A stretch of 64,000 bases of DNA from Symbiodinium natans. Taxonomy: Eukaryota; Sar; Dinophyceae; Suessiales; Symbiodiniaceae. The notes below the pieces were generated by a model, which saw nothing but the letters and a program-made list of their open reading frames with translations, was not told the DNA's origin and ran no database searches. Shown here piece by piece: positions 12,986 to 24,821 of this stretch; the stretch's first letter is position 1, and each line of letters opens with the position of its first letter. The translations under genes and the position numbers were made by a program. Where the stretch lies: assembly GCA_905221605.1 (NCBI GenBank), contig CAJNDS010000476.1:62001-126000 (forward strand). Direction: 5' to 3'.

Positions 12986-14690
12986 TGGCTCCATCAACTG
13001 CAGCCCCCGGTTTCACCATCCAGATTGTTGTGCGTGCGTACGTTAGCCGCAAGGTCTCGAAAGGTAGTTGATTGTAGGGCTCGAGCCTTGAAGACCCGGG
13101 CCCCGGACGATCAACGCACCTTGTTTTCGTGCAAGCCCTGTAGCCCTGGCATGCACCATGAGAGGGAGTCAGTTGTGGTGAGTGGGCCCTCCGAGATGCC
13201 CAGGGTTCTGGGCTTGGCAAGCAATAGCAGTACAGATTTTCTGGCGACCAGCAGTTTGACCCCTTCAGGGGCAAAGCTGCACAGCCTCCGAATTTTCAGC
13301 TTGGCCGTGGCGAGCCGCATCCGCAAGGAACGCAAAGATCGATTTTGGCACAGTAGGCTCCACATTGAGTAGGAGGCTGAAACTGCTGAGGCTCCTCAGG
13401 CTTACCCTCAACTCGTCACTGTTCCCCCCCCTTCAGGGGAGCGCGCTGTCGCCGCCCAGCAGGGCCGTGCCTCCCAACCAGGCTCGGCAATTGAAGTCGC
13501 GGCCCCGGGCTTCCGAAAGTCTCCCTTTTCGCCCTTTCTGCAGCTGAATTTCGCATGACTTTGCTCGTGGCTCGTGGTACTTCGGCGCGGGTGGTTGTAG
13601 GCTTCAACATGCTTCAACACCCCGAGGTTCTCAGACTTCGTCGACCAGCTGGGGATCGGCCTTGCCCATGAGCCAGTGGGCACCAGCCTGCCGGGCGCTC
13701 ACCAACCAAGACTGGGGGGACCTTACCTTTGTTTAAGGCACTCTTTCAGGTTTGCCCCATCTCTCGACATTATACGAGGAACATATCGAAACACGTCTAT
13801 TGTTTCAAAAATTGTTAGGAAAACTCCGATTTCGTTTGCCTTCTGTTAAAGGAAGCCTCTATTTCTTTGCATTCGACAAGGGTAAACTTCTTTTTCCCCT
13901 ATGTTGAAATAGGAAACTCTTTGTCTAGAAGGCAAGAACGAACGACAGAACTGGTTAACGAAAGATACATGGGGCATTCGAGAAAAGGAAGGAACATGCA
14001 GGAAACAAGAATGCCATGACGATGACCCCGTCATGACAACCATATAGAGAACATCGAGGTTCACCTCATCATGGAAGGAGATTTTCCTCTTAACATGCCG
14101 CTATTTTGCCCCTTCAGAAGACACGCTGGTCCAAAACCCAAATGCAGAAGCCCCACAGTGCAGCAGCTAGGCTGCAGGGTACAAGGCCTGGCCATGAAAC
14201 TGAGGGTTCATGTCCTGCAAGTGGGGATGTGCAACACTTTCATTGAAATTGGCTACAGTGTCCCCAAGGCCCGAAAAGCCGACCACTGTAGCCCCTAAAT
14301 TCTACAGCTTTGCTGCTTGTTTGCCTTCAAACTCAGGTTGTGGCTCATTGTGCCCTGCTCCCAGCTGCAAACTGCTCTCAGCTGAACACCGGCAAGCTTT
14401 CAACTTCATTTGTTTTGTTCAGCAGCTTGGAGACAGAGAGCTTAGAGAGGCAGCACATGCTGGAGCTGCCGCTCCCACCTGAGTGGTAGTGCCCTCAGAG
14501 ATGCGAACACGGGTTCTCGGAATTGCCGAGCCCTCACTCAGTCTCGCATAGTGTCGCTGCTGAAAAGATCTGAAAAGCACCTTCTGAGGTCTCTGGAAGA
14601 AGGCCACATGGGGCGTGCACCCGAGTGTCCTTGGTGACACGCATCATGCAGGTCATCGTGCAGTGGAAGCAGCTGAACTTTCCAAGCTCA
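12986..14690. other. Mostly non-coding, two exon-like stretches
   Basis: Two + strand stretches look exon-like but have no recognised family. One near 13436-13558 follows a CAG acceptor and reads SAIEVAAPGFRKSPFSPFL before a stop. One near 13627-13690 reads SDFVDQLGIGLAHEPVG. They could be 3' exons of the ABC1K gene if the stop at 12985 is intronic, or the start of the next gene. Bases 13740-14690 show nothing coding. Confidence 0.3.
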
Positions 14691-14705
14691 TTTCGTTCCG
14701 CCAAG

Positions 14706-15532
14706 GCAGCTCTACTTCTTCAACGATATGACGGGAGAAACGCGCGTGCCTCGCGATGTGCAAGTTGACACGCTTGTCTTGTCCCAGGCTTGGCACCGTG
14801 TCCATGTCCCCAGCCTGTGCTGTTCTGATAGCATGAAAGGCGTGAACATTGAATTGCTCATGAACGAAAAGGGCTGGCGGCCAAAGCAGACCCAGTAGAC
14901 CTGCGCCGCCTCCTCGATCGCTTCATGGTTGCTGCTGGGTTGTACCACTCCTTGGGCCGGAGGCCTGCCATAGACGAAGGGGGGTTTCTTTCTTTGGCTT
15001 CGGTGAAGCTCCCGTACCCATGCAGAATTTTTGTGGTTTTCATTTTCGTTCCACGCTAGCTGACATCGCGGGGTTCTCATCCTCACCGTGGTGCGTCCTG
15101 AGCACCGGAGCACCCACTTAGCACTCTTCACCCCCCCCCTCCCTTGCATCTTCCCTTGCTCTGCAGGCATATGCCCGGCTGTGAGGATGCCCAAGAGGCT
15201 CAGCAGCCCCAAGAGACCATGGCGGCTGCTGCAGCGACTGGAAGCCGACGACGACGCCGATGCGCTTGCGCCGCTGGGCATCTCTCTGTTCTCTCACTCG
15301 GTGTAAGGGCAAACTGGTCAATGTTTCGAATGATTTCGAATGCTTCCCCCGCCCAGATCTTCGAAGCCATTGTTTGCACTTGTTTCCGGTTTGTGGGGCC
15401 CCCGTTTGAAGGATCTTGCCACAGCCTGCTGCTGATGAGTCTTTGGGCACCCTAGGAGAACATTGAGCGAGCTGAAGAACAAGCATTTGCTGTCGGACCC
15501 GCGCGATGCGACCTCCGCCATCCGAGCTTCAG
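14706..15532 (+). CDS. Uncharacterised exons, possibly 5' part of the PPR gene
   Basis: Four open + strand stretches have AG acceptors and protein-like composition. At 14706 there is QLYFFNDMTGETR, which resembles the middle of a WW domain but lacks the second tryptophan. At about 14873-14999 there is VDLRRLLDRFMVAAGLYHSL. At 15167-15300, after a polypyrimidine tract and CAG and before GTGTAAG, there is KRPWRLLQRLEADDDADALA. At 15456-15532 there is TLSELKNKHLLSDPRDATSA. The order and strand fit the 5' end of the PPR gene that follows, but the joins are not proven. Bases 15540-16025 show nothing coding. The function is unknown. Confidence 0.4.
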
Positions 15533-16029
15533 GACATAAGCTGGACCGTGTTATCACTTGGGTTTGTGTCGTACTTGCACGAGGTAGGATATGAGGTAGG
15601 TCTTGGTCCATACCCAACAGTGTCAAAGAAATGGGTGCAAAGGCCAGCAAGAAGCTAGTTTCCGGCAGATGCACTCAATGCCGCCAAAACACGTCCCAAA
15701 AGCAGGCACCGCGCAGTAGGAAGTCAGAACCATCGCGTCGTTCGCCAGCTGCATAATCTTTCCGAAGTGTTCGTCCTCGAAGTACCAAGACAAAAGCAAT
15801 GACGTGAAGCCTGCCCGCTGGCCTTTGTCAGCACAATGGTGTCGTTTCTGAGAAAGTGCATCTCAAATTCTGAAACTCATTTAAGCAGAGCATGTTTCGT
15901 GTTGATCCGCTCACCCATGTTTTCAGCGTCGCAAGCTCAAACTTTGGGTGCATAAACGTTGTTTAGTGCAAGTGGCAAAAATCACCAAAACAAAGTAACG
16001 AAAAGACACGACGCAATTCAGAGAATGTG

Positions 16030-17640
16030 AGAGGCCGGGGATTGCTGTGGCCCTGGGCTCTGGAGCTGCTCTGGGATTTACGGATGGCACGCCTGGATTC
16101 CATCATCGCGTACTCTGCTGCGATGAATGCATGCGCCTTGCGTTCGTCAGTCGTCTTTTGTAGCCACTTTGGGGTGCTGTTGAGCAATTTCTGGGCCAAA
16201 CCGGCACAAGAGCATCGCGCGAGGCAAGAAAGGTGGCTGCTGGCCACAGACGGTGCAGCTCCTCAGGCAGGGATGTAGCGGCTTTGGTTTCTTTGTGTCG
16301 GTTCGGGGCCATTTGGTGGGGGCCATTTGGTGGTGGAATGTTGTAGGCCTGCTGCCTTGTAGAGGTGTGCCCGCGACTCGGTGCTTGCAATCGACGTCGT
16401 GGCTTGCGGCACTGTGCTGAGTAGCTCGTGCCGGCACAGACTTTTTTTTTTTTATATAAATTGCTGGTGACCACATGGCCAAAGAATCAAGGTTGGTCCC
16501 CGTAGCTCCGAGAATCAGACAGCTTAGACTTAGATGCTTGAGTTGCTTGAATCCATTATGTGTCAAGGTGGCCTGAAGGGCATTGAGCCCTGGCCGCTTT
16601 CCCTGACCTTCCTGGCCGAGATGGAGCAGAATCAGCAGCTGCACGGCAACCTTGTCGTGCTTGGCCGCTAAGCTCGACTCATCACAGCTTTGCCCGGAGA
16701 CTTGGGGCATCTTGGGGCGTTTTTCAAGTTGTCCTCTTCAGGTAGGGAGTTGCCTCGGCCAGATGTTGCATGCTACACGGCAGCGGTCGATGCTTGTGCA
16801 TCCTGGGGAAGTGCCTTGAAGGTCCTCGGAAAGGTGCGGGGGACCAAACCGGCTCAATTCTCATGAGGAGCTATTGGAAGCTGTAGTGCCTGTATTGGAG
16901 GGGAAGCGTTTGTGCTTTGTTTTGCTCGAAAGGTGCAGGCAAGGCATCTCCAAATCGATCCCGTGCTGCTGAATTCTGTGCTTTCCAGCTGTGGCGGTGA
17001 CCACTGGCCACGGTTGCTATCCCAGTTGGATGCTTTCCGAACAGAATGGAGCGACTGGGGCGACTGGGGCAAGCGCATCCAGCGCTCTACGGTCACCGGG
17101 AATATCCTCCAGAATGCCTTGGCCAAGGCCGGTTTCTGGCAGCTCGGATCCTCCTGGCTTGCTTGGCAGCAGCTGAAGCCCAACGTAGTGACTTACAGCT
17201 GCCTCATGGCCGCGACCACTCCGTGCCCAGCCGATTCTTGGCGGCATGCTGTTCACCTCCTGGACGTTATGTGGGCCCAGTCCATCAGATGCAATCCAGT
17301 TGCACTGTCCGCGGCCGTCGCGGTTCTGGGCGAGAGGCCGGGAGCTTCTCAACTAAATGGTGCGGCTTTTTCTTCATCCCTCATGCATTCTCTGCAATGC
17401 AGCAAGGACTGCATACAGGCTTTTGCCAGAATTACGCACCCCTTCAGGTGCTGAGATCGCTTGAACATGTCTAGTATGTCTAGTTAGTCTACTTCAGAAG
17501 TTGCAACGGAAAGCTTCTTTCTGGAGGTGGCAGCCGAGCCTTGAGATAGTGGCCCGGCTCTGGGCGAGGCGATTGGCGCCCGACCCTTGGCAGAACGGCT
17601 GCGACACATTGCCTTTGCACGTCCCAGTCGCATCCTAACG
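16030..17640 (+). CDS. Pentatricopeptide repeat (PPR) protein, partial, multi-exon
   Basis: PPR-like helical repeats lie on separate exons. About 16030-16137 has WALELLWDLRMARLDSII followed by AYSAAMNACA. About 16577-16666 has WPLSLTFLAEMEQNQQLHGN. At 16742-16827 there is PDVACYTAAVDACASWGSAL. About 16925-17450 has LLNSVLSSCGGDHW, TVTGNILQNALAKAGFW, LKPNVVTYSCLMAA and HAVHLLDVMWAQSI. A further exon at about 17519-17630 reads SLEIVARLWARRLAPD. PPR proteins bind organellar RNA and act in its processing, editing or translation, usually in mitochondria or plastids. Neither the true start nor the stop is established. Exons at 14.7-15.5 kb and 20.8-23.9 kb may belong to the same transcript. Repeat degeneracy and intron positions within repeats are typical of dinoflagellate PPR genes as I know them. 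Confidence 0.7.
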
Positions 17641-18285
17641 GTCCTAACGTTGTCAAGGGCAAGAAGAGAGGGATTATGGGGTGTTCGACCTTTGGCAGAT
17701 GCTACCAGTAGCTGTGTAGAAGAGGTGTTGCTTCTTGGGCTTTTTCCTTTTCAATTGCCTCGGCTTGTGCCAGCCTTCAGTTGAAAAACTATCCTCTGGC
17801 ACCAAGCCCTCATGAAAGTTTCGTCATGTGCCTCTAAGATTGTTGTTCAGGATGAGGGGCTTGCGCGTTCCCTGCTGGCTACCTGCAGTGGAGGCACACG
17901 CGCCTGTGCCACATTGCAGTACTGTGTACTCTCATGCTCCGATAGTGCGTAGAAAGACCTTTGGGAGCCCAAGACAGAATACTCTTGCCATAAATCTTTG
18001 CGCAAATCTTGGACGTGTGAACATGGCGCAGGGATTACTCTGCGACCCTGTGGCCCATGTACTTCCCAGCCTGTGCCGGCACGAGAGGATAGTGTAACGA
18101 TCACAGGTAGCCCAAGACAGCCCGAGAGAACAAAACAGGGCAGCGGTTTCAGACCTCGAGGGCCCGGAGGACCCCAATCCGCTTCTTCATGGTATGTGTG
18201 ATAAATCATGACGTCCACCAAGAACCAATAATATGTAGCTTGTATGAATATGTATATGTGTATGTTCATTTTTGAGTCTACTTGT
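17641..18285. other. No recognisable gene
   Basis: Nothing convincing is seen on either strand. The reading frames are short and of biased composition, with no family motif. The 3' part (18190-18285) is AT-rich. It may be intron or 3' flank of the PPR gene. Confidence 0.4.
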
Positions 18286-18700
18286 TTAAGCAGCCAATTG
18301 GGAGCAGGATCCAAGCTGACGCTTGGTCTCCTCGGCGCTTTTGGGCGCATCCGCCTTGACAGCGCCGAGGCGGGGGGGCAGAAAGGATCCGAAGAGAGGA
18401 ATTTTCAGGATGCCTAGGAAGCTTACTGTAGGGTCTTTTTCGGGGTTGAGGAGCTTTACTTCTCCACCTTCAAAGCCCTCATCCGCAGACATGAGACATG
18501 TGCAAAGCATCCCCAGACTCTGCATCCATCTCCCGGAGAGCTCGAGGTCACCGGTGCAGCGGCGCAGGGCCTCGCTCAGCAGGCTCAGTGGCAGCCGGCG
18601 GCCGCCATTGCCGAGAAACTCGAGGGGCAGCCTCTTGCCGCGAGTTAAGTTTGGGATGAAAAGGCTGGGATGAAGAGTTGGGAGTTTCAAGAAGTGGAGT
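18286..18700 (-). CDS. Putative minus-strand terminal exon, unknown protein
   Basis: The minus strand is open for about 140 codons ending at 18286. Its composition is more protein-like than the overlapping + frame: RLPLEFLGNGG, LPLSLLSEALRRCTGDLELS, WMQSLGMLCTCLMSADEG, then a lysine/proline-rich tail (KADAPKSAEETKRQLG). No family is recognised. No matching upstream minus-strand exon was found between 18.7 and 20 kb, where exon-like sequence lies on the other strand. It may be a small single-exon gene or a chance open frame. It would be one of only two minus-strand coding candidates in the window. Confidence 0.35.
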
Positions 18701-18849
18701 GGGCCCAAGATCACCGCAGATCTGGTGAAGTCGAGCTTCAAGCATTCGAGAGCCCTCTACTGTAGGGCCTTAAAGATTCTGGGTCCTGCCTGTGGGTCTT
18801 CTAGGATTCTAGGAAAGATGTTGTGCCGATGGGTGGTGGCCGACGACTA

Positions 18850-19748
18850 AAGCTAGAAACCTTTTTGCATGTGTTTCGAGGCAGCCCCGAGCACGAGGTG
18901 ACGCCACCACGTTTTCGTCCCCAAATTGGGATCGAGTTCTTCAGCGTTGAAGTGTTCCGAATGGCTTCTGCAAGTGCAGGGTTCAGGAGGTTGTGTAGAC
19001 AACACACATCTGCCGCAGAAGCAGGACGCACCACGCATTCGCAGATCCATCTTTGCAGAATGCCGCTTCTAGGCAGATGCTGACGGCCTTCAGCAGCCTC
19101 ATCCTCCTCCGTGGGGCGGATGGAGTCGACGTATCCCAGCTAAGGGGGCAAGAGGTGTTCAGAAGACTATCCACGTATCAACAAGAATCTTGGAATTTCA
19201 CTTTGCCTTCAGGTCCATACCGCACGACTGCTCGGCTAGGCTTTTCCTGATTACTGTGGGCAAGAACCCCTGTAAGACACGTGCATTCCTGCATCCCTGC
19301 TGACGCGCAATATTCAGGAAAACGCTTGGTTTTTAAGGAGAAACCATGCCGTCATCTCCACAAGAACCTGTGCAAAAACCTTGTGGTCACCATGACCGAT
19401 GTTTCCTAGTTTGAGGTTTGTCTTCTAGACTCTACAGATGCAGATTGGAGTGTGACGAGCCCAGAAAACCCTGGTCACCACCCTCGCACCCCACAGGGTG
19501 GGGCTCTCTCCACCAAGTCCTGAATTCGAGAGAGCTGTCCCTTAAGCCATCTGAGGCTCTCAGGGAACCCCAAAGCTCCAAGCACCCAACATCGAGTTCC
19601 TGAAGTGGCTTTTCTTCCAGAAGCTCACACCTCAGGTGGACCGTGCCCTGCGCTGGTGGGCTTTGCTCCGCGAGCGGCGTGTGGTGCTGGACGAGCAGGC
19701 ATTCGCACCTTGGAGGAAGCTGACGGGCACTGATCTGAAACCAAATTA
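18850..19748 (+). CDS. Uncharacterised + strand exons, possibly part of the PPR gene
   Basis: Three exon-like stretches are read here. About 18850-18985 has KLETFLHVFRGSPEHE and FRPQIGIEFFS. At 19057-19140, after a CAG acceptor, there is SRQMLTAFSSLILLRGADGV ending in VSQ. About 19583-19748 has IEFLKWLFFQKLTPQVDRAL followed by RWWALLRERRVVLDEQAFAP. The last has the helix-turn-helix spacing of a PPR repeat (ALRWWALLRERRVVLDEQAF) but is not diagnostic. The three share strand and orientation with the PPR exons on both sides. A stop follows at about 19748. The function is not assigned. Confidence 0.35.
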
Positions 19749-19749
19749 A

Positions 19750-20650
19750 TCTGAGGTTGAGGGCGTCCGACGTAATCACCCGAAGTCTAACCTTGTTGTG
19801 GAGCTGTTGATCTGACGAGGACGCTTGTTTTTCAGCATTTGCGCCTGTCATGGCATGTAAAGGATCAACGACTGCAGGGGACCCCACGCCGACAGTCAAC
19901 CGCCCACACCCTATTTCTTCCACAAATGGCCAGACATTGACTCCCCTACAGCATCACCGACTGACTGAGCCGAGGTGGCAGCCCTCACCGCCTGTGCACG
20001 TGGCGGGAGGTGGTGGAGAGCCCTTGGCCTGTTGTGCCTGAGCTGGACAGTTTGGCCTGTCCTCCAGGTTCGGAAAAGTGCGCCTATTTTCCCAGAATCT
20101 GGATCCAATCTAAGAGGTTGATGAAGGTTGCAGAAGTGCCAGACCCCACGACGCGGTTGCGATGCTGAGTTGGACTAGATGGGTCCCGCGAGTGAAAAGA
20201 GAACACGCGTGAAGCACATTATAAATATTGTAAGTTCACGCACAAATAAACAATGTGTGTGCGTGTGAACAGCTCGAAGTCAGCGCGTGCATGCCCCCAG
20301 AAAAGCATGGTTGGGTTTGCGGGTGTGGAGGATCGGTTGGTTGAGTGTTGAGCTGCTAGGTCCGAGGTTCGGGGGGCTGGACTCAGCTTTCTGGTGACGG
20401 CTGATTGGATGGAGCTGGCCCCTTTGGAGCCTGGCCGATAAGGCTGGCTTGGTCCCTCCCAAACCTATCCAGATTTGAGGCGCGACATGGCGCTGCTGCG
20501 CGTGCCAGCGGGCAGGTTGTGGGGATGGAAGATGGGAAAGGATAGGTGTGCATCTTAAGGGCGAGGATTTCAGGTTTTGTTTCATGTCAGCCATGTCAAC
20601 GCATGGATTTCTACGCCGCACCAAGCTGTGGGAAACCGAAACCAAGTTTA
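19750..20650. other. No recognisable gene
   Basis: No coding signal is convincing on either strand. A short AT-rich segment with AATAAA-like runs sits at 20215-20260. The rest is GC-balanced intergenic or intronic DNA running up to the GA microsatellite. Confidence 0.4.
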
Positions 20651-20652
20651 AC

Positions 20653-20697
<45 letters not shown>

Positions 20698-20776
20698 CAG
20701 GCAGAGAGAGAGAGAGAGAGAGCGAGAGAGACAGAGAGACGGAGACGGAGACGGAGACTGAGACGGAGACAGAGAC
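20651..20776. repeat. (AG)n microsatellite grading into GGAGAC repeats
   Basis: A nearly pure AG/GA run to about 20696 is followed by an interrupted second run, then by GGAGAC hexamer-like units to about 20776. On one strand it reads as Arg-Glu repeats and on the other as Ser-Leu repeats. Both are consequences of the repeat and not proteins. Confidence 0.95.
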
Positions 20777-20818
20777 AAGTAAAACAGAGAGGTTCTCCGC
20801 GGCTGCTTCCCTCAGTGC

Positions 20819-23800
20819 CATGGAGGGTGCTCGGCGCTGGCGGCGAGCGCTGTCCCTCCTCTGTGGGTTTCAGGAGGGCAGAAGTGGAGATGCACGATAT
20901 CTGGCCCTTGCTGCCACAGACGCCCAGACGAGATTCTGGCTGAAAGTCCTGTTGGCCAGATCTTTGCAACCCGCAATTGGCCGAATGAGCTCGCAGCCCC
21001 TCGTAATCTTCTGAAATTCTTTTTCAGCACGCTGGTTCTGCCTTTCCCCCCGCGTTTTACATGCAGCAGGGGCTCATGGATTCTGCCACGATCGAGGGGG
21101 TCCACCTCTATGGCAGTTGCGGGAAGGGATGCTTGGAGCCTTGGAGCATCACTCCAATTCTGAACCATCGGGGCTCCAGCAACCACAAGAGAGTGAGAGG
21201 GCAGTGGGCGGGTGTGTGGCGACCTGTAGTGTTCTGCTTTAAGTCACGAGCATGCAGTATCCTTTTCCAGCTGTTGCTATTCTTGTTTATTACTTCTCTA
21301 GTAGGCCCATGTGATTGTGGCCTGCTATTAGCCAGGAGAGTGCAGCAATGGCCTGTGTCTTCCCAGTCTGGTTTCTGATACACCTCCGGTGACAACTCCC
21401 ACCAGTTCCCATTACTTCTGGGGTGGTTCCTGTTATTTGGTTTCTGTTGCGTCGGGCGCTGGTCTGTTACGCCCATCAGCTGTCCAAGCCTTGGCCCGTT
21501 TCTTCGGTACAGATATTGCCAGGAGAGAGCGGCCTTGGCGATGCCAGCGGTGAATGCCGCAGTGGCCACTTGTGAGAAGGCATCGGCACCACACAGTCCG
21601 GGCTATGGGTGCAAAGCCAGAGGGCAACCAGGATATCTGATAACAAGAGGATTTAGGCGGCAGTGAATGCAATCTGGTTCTCAAGTTTGAGGCGCAATGC
21701 GTACATCTTGAATGCGCAGCACATAGGGTACCATGCCCAGTACACGTACCCAGAAAGACCAGCAGATTCCTCGAAGCTCCGAGGGTTGGAGGTGGTGGGA
21801 GGCAGCGCACCTGCTCGCCTCCTTGAGCTCTGGTGGCCTCCAGCCGGATCAGATCGGCAGCAACAGCAACCCGCCTTCGTGGCTTTCAGGTTTGAGGGAG
21901 GTTCTGGGTTGGGTTCGTAGGTTTTGCTTTCAAGCTGGTCAAAAAGCAACTCTTGACACAATTTGACCTTTGGAGCCTCAAAGAGGCCCTGTCGTGATAC
22001 CTACTGAACTTTTCTTGGAAACAACATCGGGTCAACGCTCTCGGTTGCTTGTTAAGCCCACGTACAACCCGAACTTTCAGCATCTTTCATTGCTCTGTCA
22101 CTGCTGAACAAGTCGTTGCAACTAAGTGGCCGTTCGGGCCACGGTCAAGCCGAAACTGCTGTGTTCCATTGTGTTACCCTTCGGTGTGAGTACGGTTCGA
22201 GCACTTAAACGCCAATGGGCGTCAGATGTTCCAGGAGAATGCGCACATATGTGGAGATCACAGGCCCTCGAAGCTTCCTCCGATACTCTTCGCGAAGCCG
22301 CCCCCAACGTCTCTTGTAGCCCTTGAGGCCTTCGCAGCGCCTACGCCGCAGCGGCGCTGTGGCAGCGGGCTTTGGCCTTCGGTACCCGGCACAGGGACGT
22401 GGCGGCTCGGCACTCGGTTCCTCTCGGCTTCAAGCTTTCAGAGATCCGCACTTTCGAGCGGGATGCAGTCGCTTCTTTTGTTGTAGGCGACCTGGCGTGG
22501 AGGGTAGGGCACCTGCACCTGAAATTTCACCAGCTGAAGCCTGGATGCCCTGTGTTTCCGTGCCGTGATGAAGCACTAGCCCCAGACACAGCAGTGTTGT
22601 GGGAAAGTGCTGTTAACCAAACGTGGGTCGGTCATTTTCTTGGGGCCTTGGCTAAGCATGAGCTTGGCAAGTCAAGGTATCGTTCACAACCATGGTGGAT
22701 GCACTGCCGGCCGAACGCTGGCGCAAAGCAGTGCAACTGTGCACCGCCCCCTGTCGTGACAGCACGCCAGCTAGAGAAGGCGCCACTTTTGCCCGAGCAC
22801 AGAATTAGGGAATGGTGCTTGATGTAGCAACTAAGCACTGTTGAATTCCGAGCAGCTTTCTTGAAGCCCAGTACTCGCAGTGCTACGAAAGACATCCTCG
22901 CCCCCAACAAGACGAGGACATGGCTGAGCAAGCTGTTCAGCAGAACGAGCTCTTCTTGGGAGCCTTTCTGGGCAGCTGTCGGCCTGTTTGGCCTTCAGCC
23001 ATTCAGATGCTGGCGGGATCCAGCTCCTCCTCTTTGGTGGCGCTCGTGCAGGTCGGGCTAGGGCAAGGTCCATTGTTAATTTCAGCACATTCTAGGCCTT
23101 GTGTCAAGACTGAGGGCAGCCCAGAGGTACTCAGTGCTGCAGATCAAACCAATGTGGCCTTCCGAGACCGGGCTTCGCAGCTTCTTCGAGAAGTGCTTGG
23201 GCCCGGCGCTTTCAGGGGCCACGACTTCAGTCAGCCACTGGCTGCTGTCGAGGCGCTGACGTGCTATGGGGCCCTTCAGCCGGAGGTTTGGGGGTCCTTC
23301 CGTTCGCAGATCTATGCGCCGGCCCTGCCGCGCCTGCTGCGCCTCAAGCAGGTGGGAGGCGAGGGAGGTGGGGGAGGTGATGGCGTGTGCATTTCTGACC
23401 GGGACCTCGAGCGCCGCTTCGGCCTTGGGCCTTTCACGTCTGCTGCGATGTTCCGGCTCGGTCTTTCGTGTTCTGGTGAGTCTACTGCCAGCTGGCCTGC
23501 TGCAGCGCGACGCTTCTGCCGGTCGCATTGTCAGGAGGACTGGCACGTTTTTGAAGATGCGGAACCGTCGGCACAGGCTGTGTTGGCATGGAACTCTGTA
23601 GCGGCATCGGAGGACGCTGCTTGCAGCCGGGGGGTTGTAAGCAAATCGGGGGCTGGACTTGATGTCGCCGATGCTATCAAGCTGATGTTGAAACCCGTTT
23701 TTGCTGATCATGACCGCTCTGGTCATGCTGAGCGGGCAGCCTTGCTCAATGTTTTGTCTTCTTTGATGCTTCGTGTCCGCAGTGCTTGCCTCAATGGAAG

Positions 23801-23855
23801 GGCTGCGCCACAAATGCATGCGAATGAAACAGCAGCGCGAGTTGCCTCATGGTGA
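20819..23855 (+). CDS. PPR-like exons ending in a long exon with an HAER motif
   Basis: Exons read include one at 20819 (MEGARRWRRALSLLCGF), one near 21540 (PAVNAAVATCEKA, a typical PPR second helix) and one from 22338, after a CAG acceptor (AYAAAALWQRALAF, then AARHSVPLGFKLSE). A long open exon from about 22920 to 23855 contains LAAVEALTCYGALQPEVW, ALPRLLRLKQVGG followed by a glycine run, RDLERRFGLGPFTSAAMFRL, then GAGLDVADAIKLMLKPVF and DHDRSGHAERAALL. The HAE within HAER matches the zinc-binding HxE of cytidine-deaminase folds. The paired PCxxC was not found in this exon or clearly downstream, so deaminase activity is not claimed. Whether this exon set is one gene with the PPR exons at 16-17.6 kb is unresolved. 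Confidence 0.55.
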
Positions 23856-24129
23856 GCAGCAGATAATCGTCCGGTTTTGGCAGTCGCAGTCAGATCTGGC
23901 CGTGAAGCCGTGGAGTCTTAGGTCCTGGACACATCCACAGGCAGCTTTGCCAGCGACCCAGCGGCTTTCATGATTTTGCTTCTGTTGCGGCCAAGCTGCA
24001 CTGACAACGCGACACAATCTATCCAAATAGGTACCCAGCAGACATGCAGTGACATCCTGTGCCAACACAAGGTACAAGGACATCATCGATGAAGTGTTGC
24101 CGGCATCCCAGTGTGACTTGACATCGGCT

Positions 24130-24236
24130 CTCACTCTCACTCTTGCCTTACTTTCACGCACACGCTCACCGTCACTCTGACCCTCACCCTTACCCTCACC
24201 TTCACTTTCACTTCACTCTCAGTCTCACCAAGCACC
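24130..24236. repeat. Degenerate TCACYC hexamer repeat
   Basis: About 105 bases consist of imperfect TCACTC/TCACCC units with occasional substitutions. The tract lies just downstream of the last HAER-exon candidates and probably marks an intron or 3' flank. Bases 24240-24820 hold no convincing gene; two copies of a GCTGCCGTTCTTTAGGG phrase occur at about 24510 and 24533. Confidence 0.8.
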
Positions 24237-24821
24237 GTCTTTAAGCTTTGGCTCCTCGCCGTTTTCAATATTGGGTTTAGGGTATTAGGTTGGAGGGCTG
24301 TTCACGCGCAGCGAAGAGTGGCAGAGAACATTTTGAGGTCACTTGCCAGCCACTTTTGTCGCATTTCAATGCTTCCAGGCTGTGGCCCACAGATGCAGCC
24401 GCAGAGGACATCTATGAGCCCCACGCTTAGGCAGAAAAAAACTGTCATGCAGTGCTTTTCAGTGTTTGGCAGTTGCATGCTTCGTACCAGCTTGGGAGGT
24501 TTTGCTGCCGTTCTTTAGGGGCTGCTTTGTGCTGCCGTTCTTTAGGGGGCTGGAGGATGAGGTCCTGTGTACTTCCACATTCCACAAGGCAGCTCCTCAT
24601 GAATATCTGAGTGTCGAGAACGAGAGGTCAACAGAATCATAAAATGATCCGAAGAATTCATCCAACCTTGGGCAGCAGCCGGCATGGTGGTTGTACCTAA
24701 AACCCCCAGGCCCATCGAAGGCGCGCGAAAGCACCAATGCAAGGCGAGAGTGACGGTCGAAACCCTTCGCTAGGCAATGCTGCGCGGTCAAGCTGGACGA
24801 CTGATCTGTGCATATGCAAGC

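Noticed and set aside
4421..14140. Shared CAGAAGACACGCTGGT phrase at about 4424 and 14118
   Set aside because: It is a 16-base match without extension or context and may be chance or a trace of an old repeat.
14706..14750. WW domain call for QLYFFNDMTGETR
   Set aside because: The pattern lacks the second tryptophan and proline, and the first tryptophan is not in the same exon. It is reported only as a resemblance.
20280..20969. Ser/Leu-rich minus-strand frame over 200 codons
   Set aside because: It is driven by the (AG)n tract. The + strand exon at 20819 gives a better protein reading.
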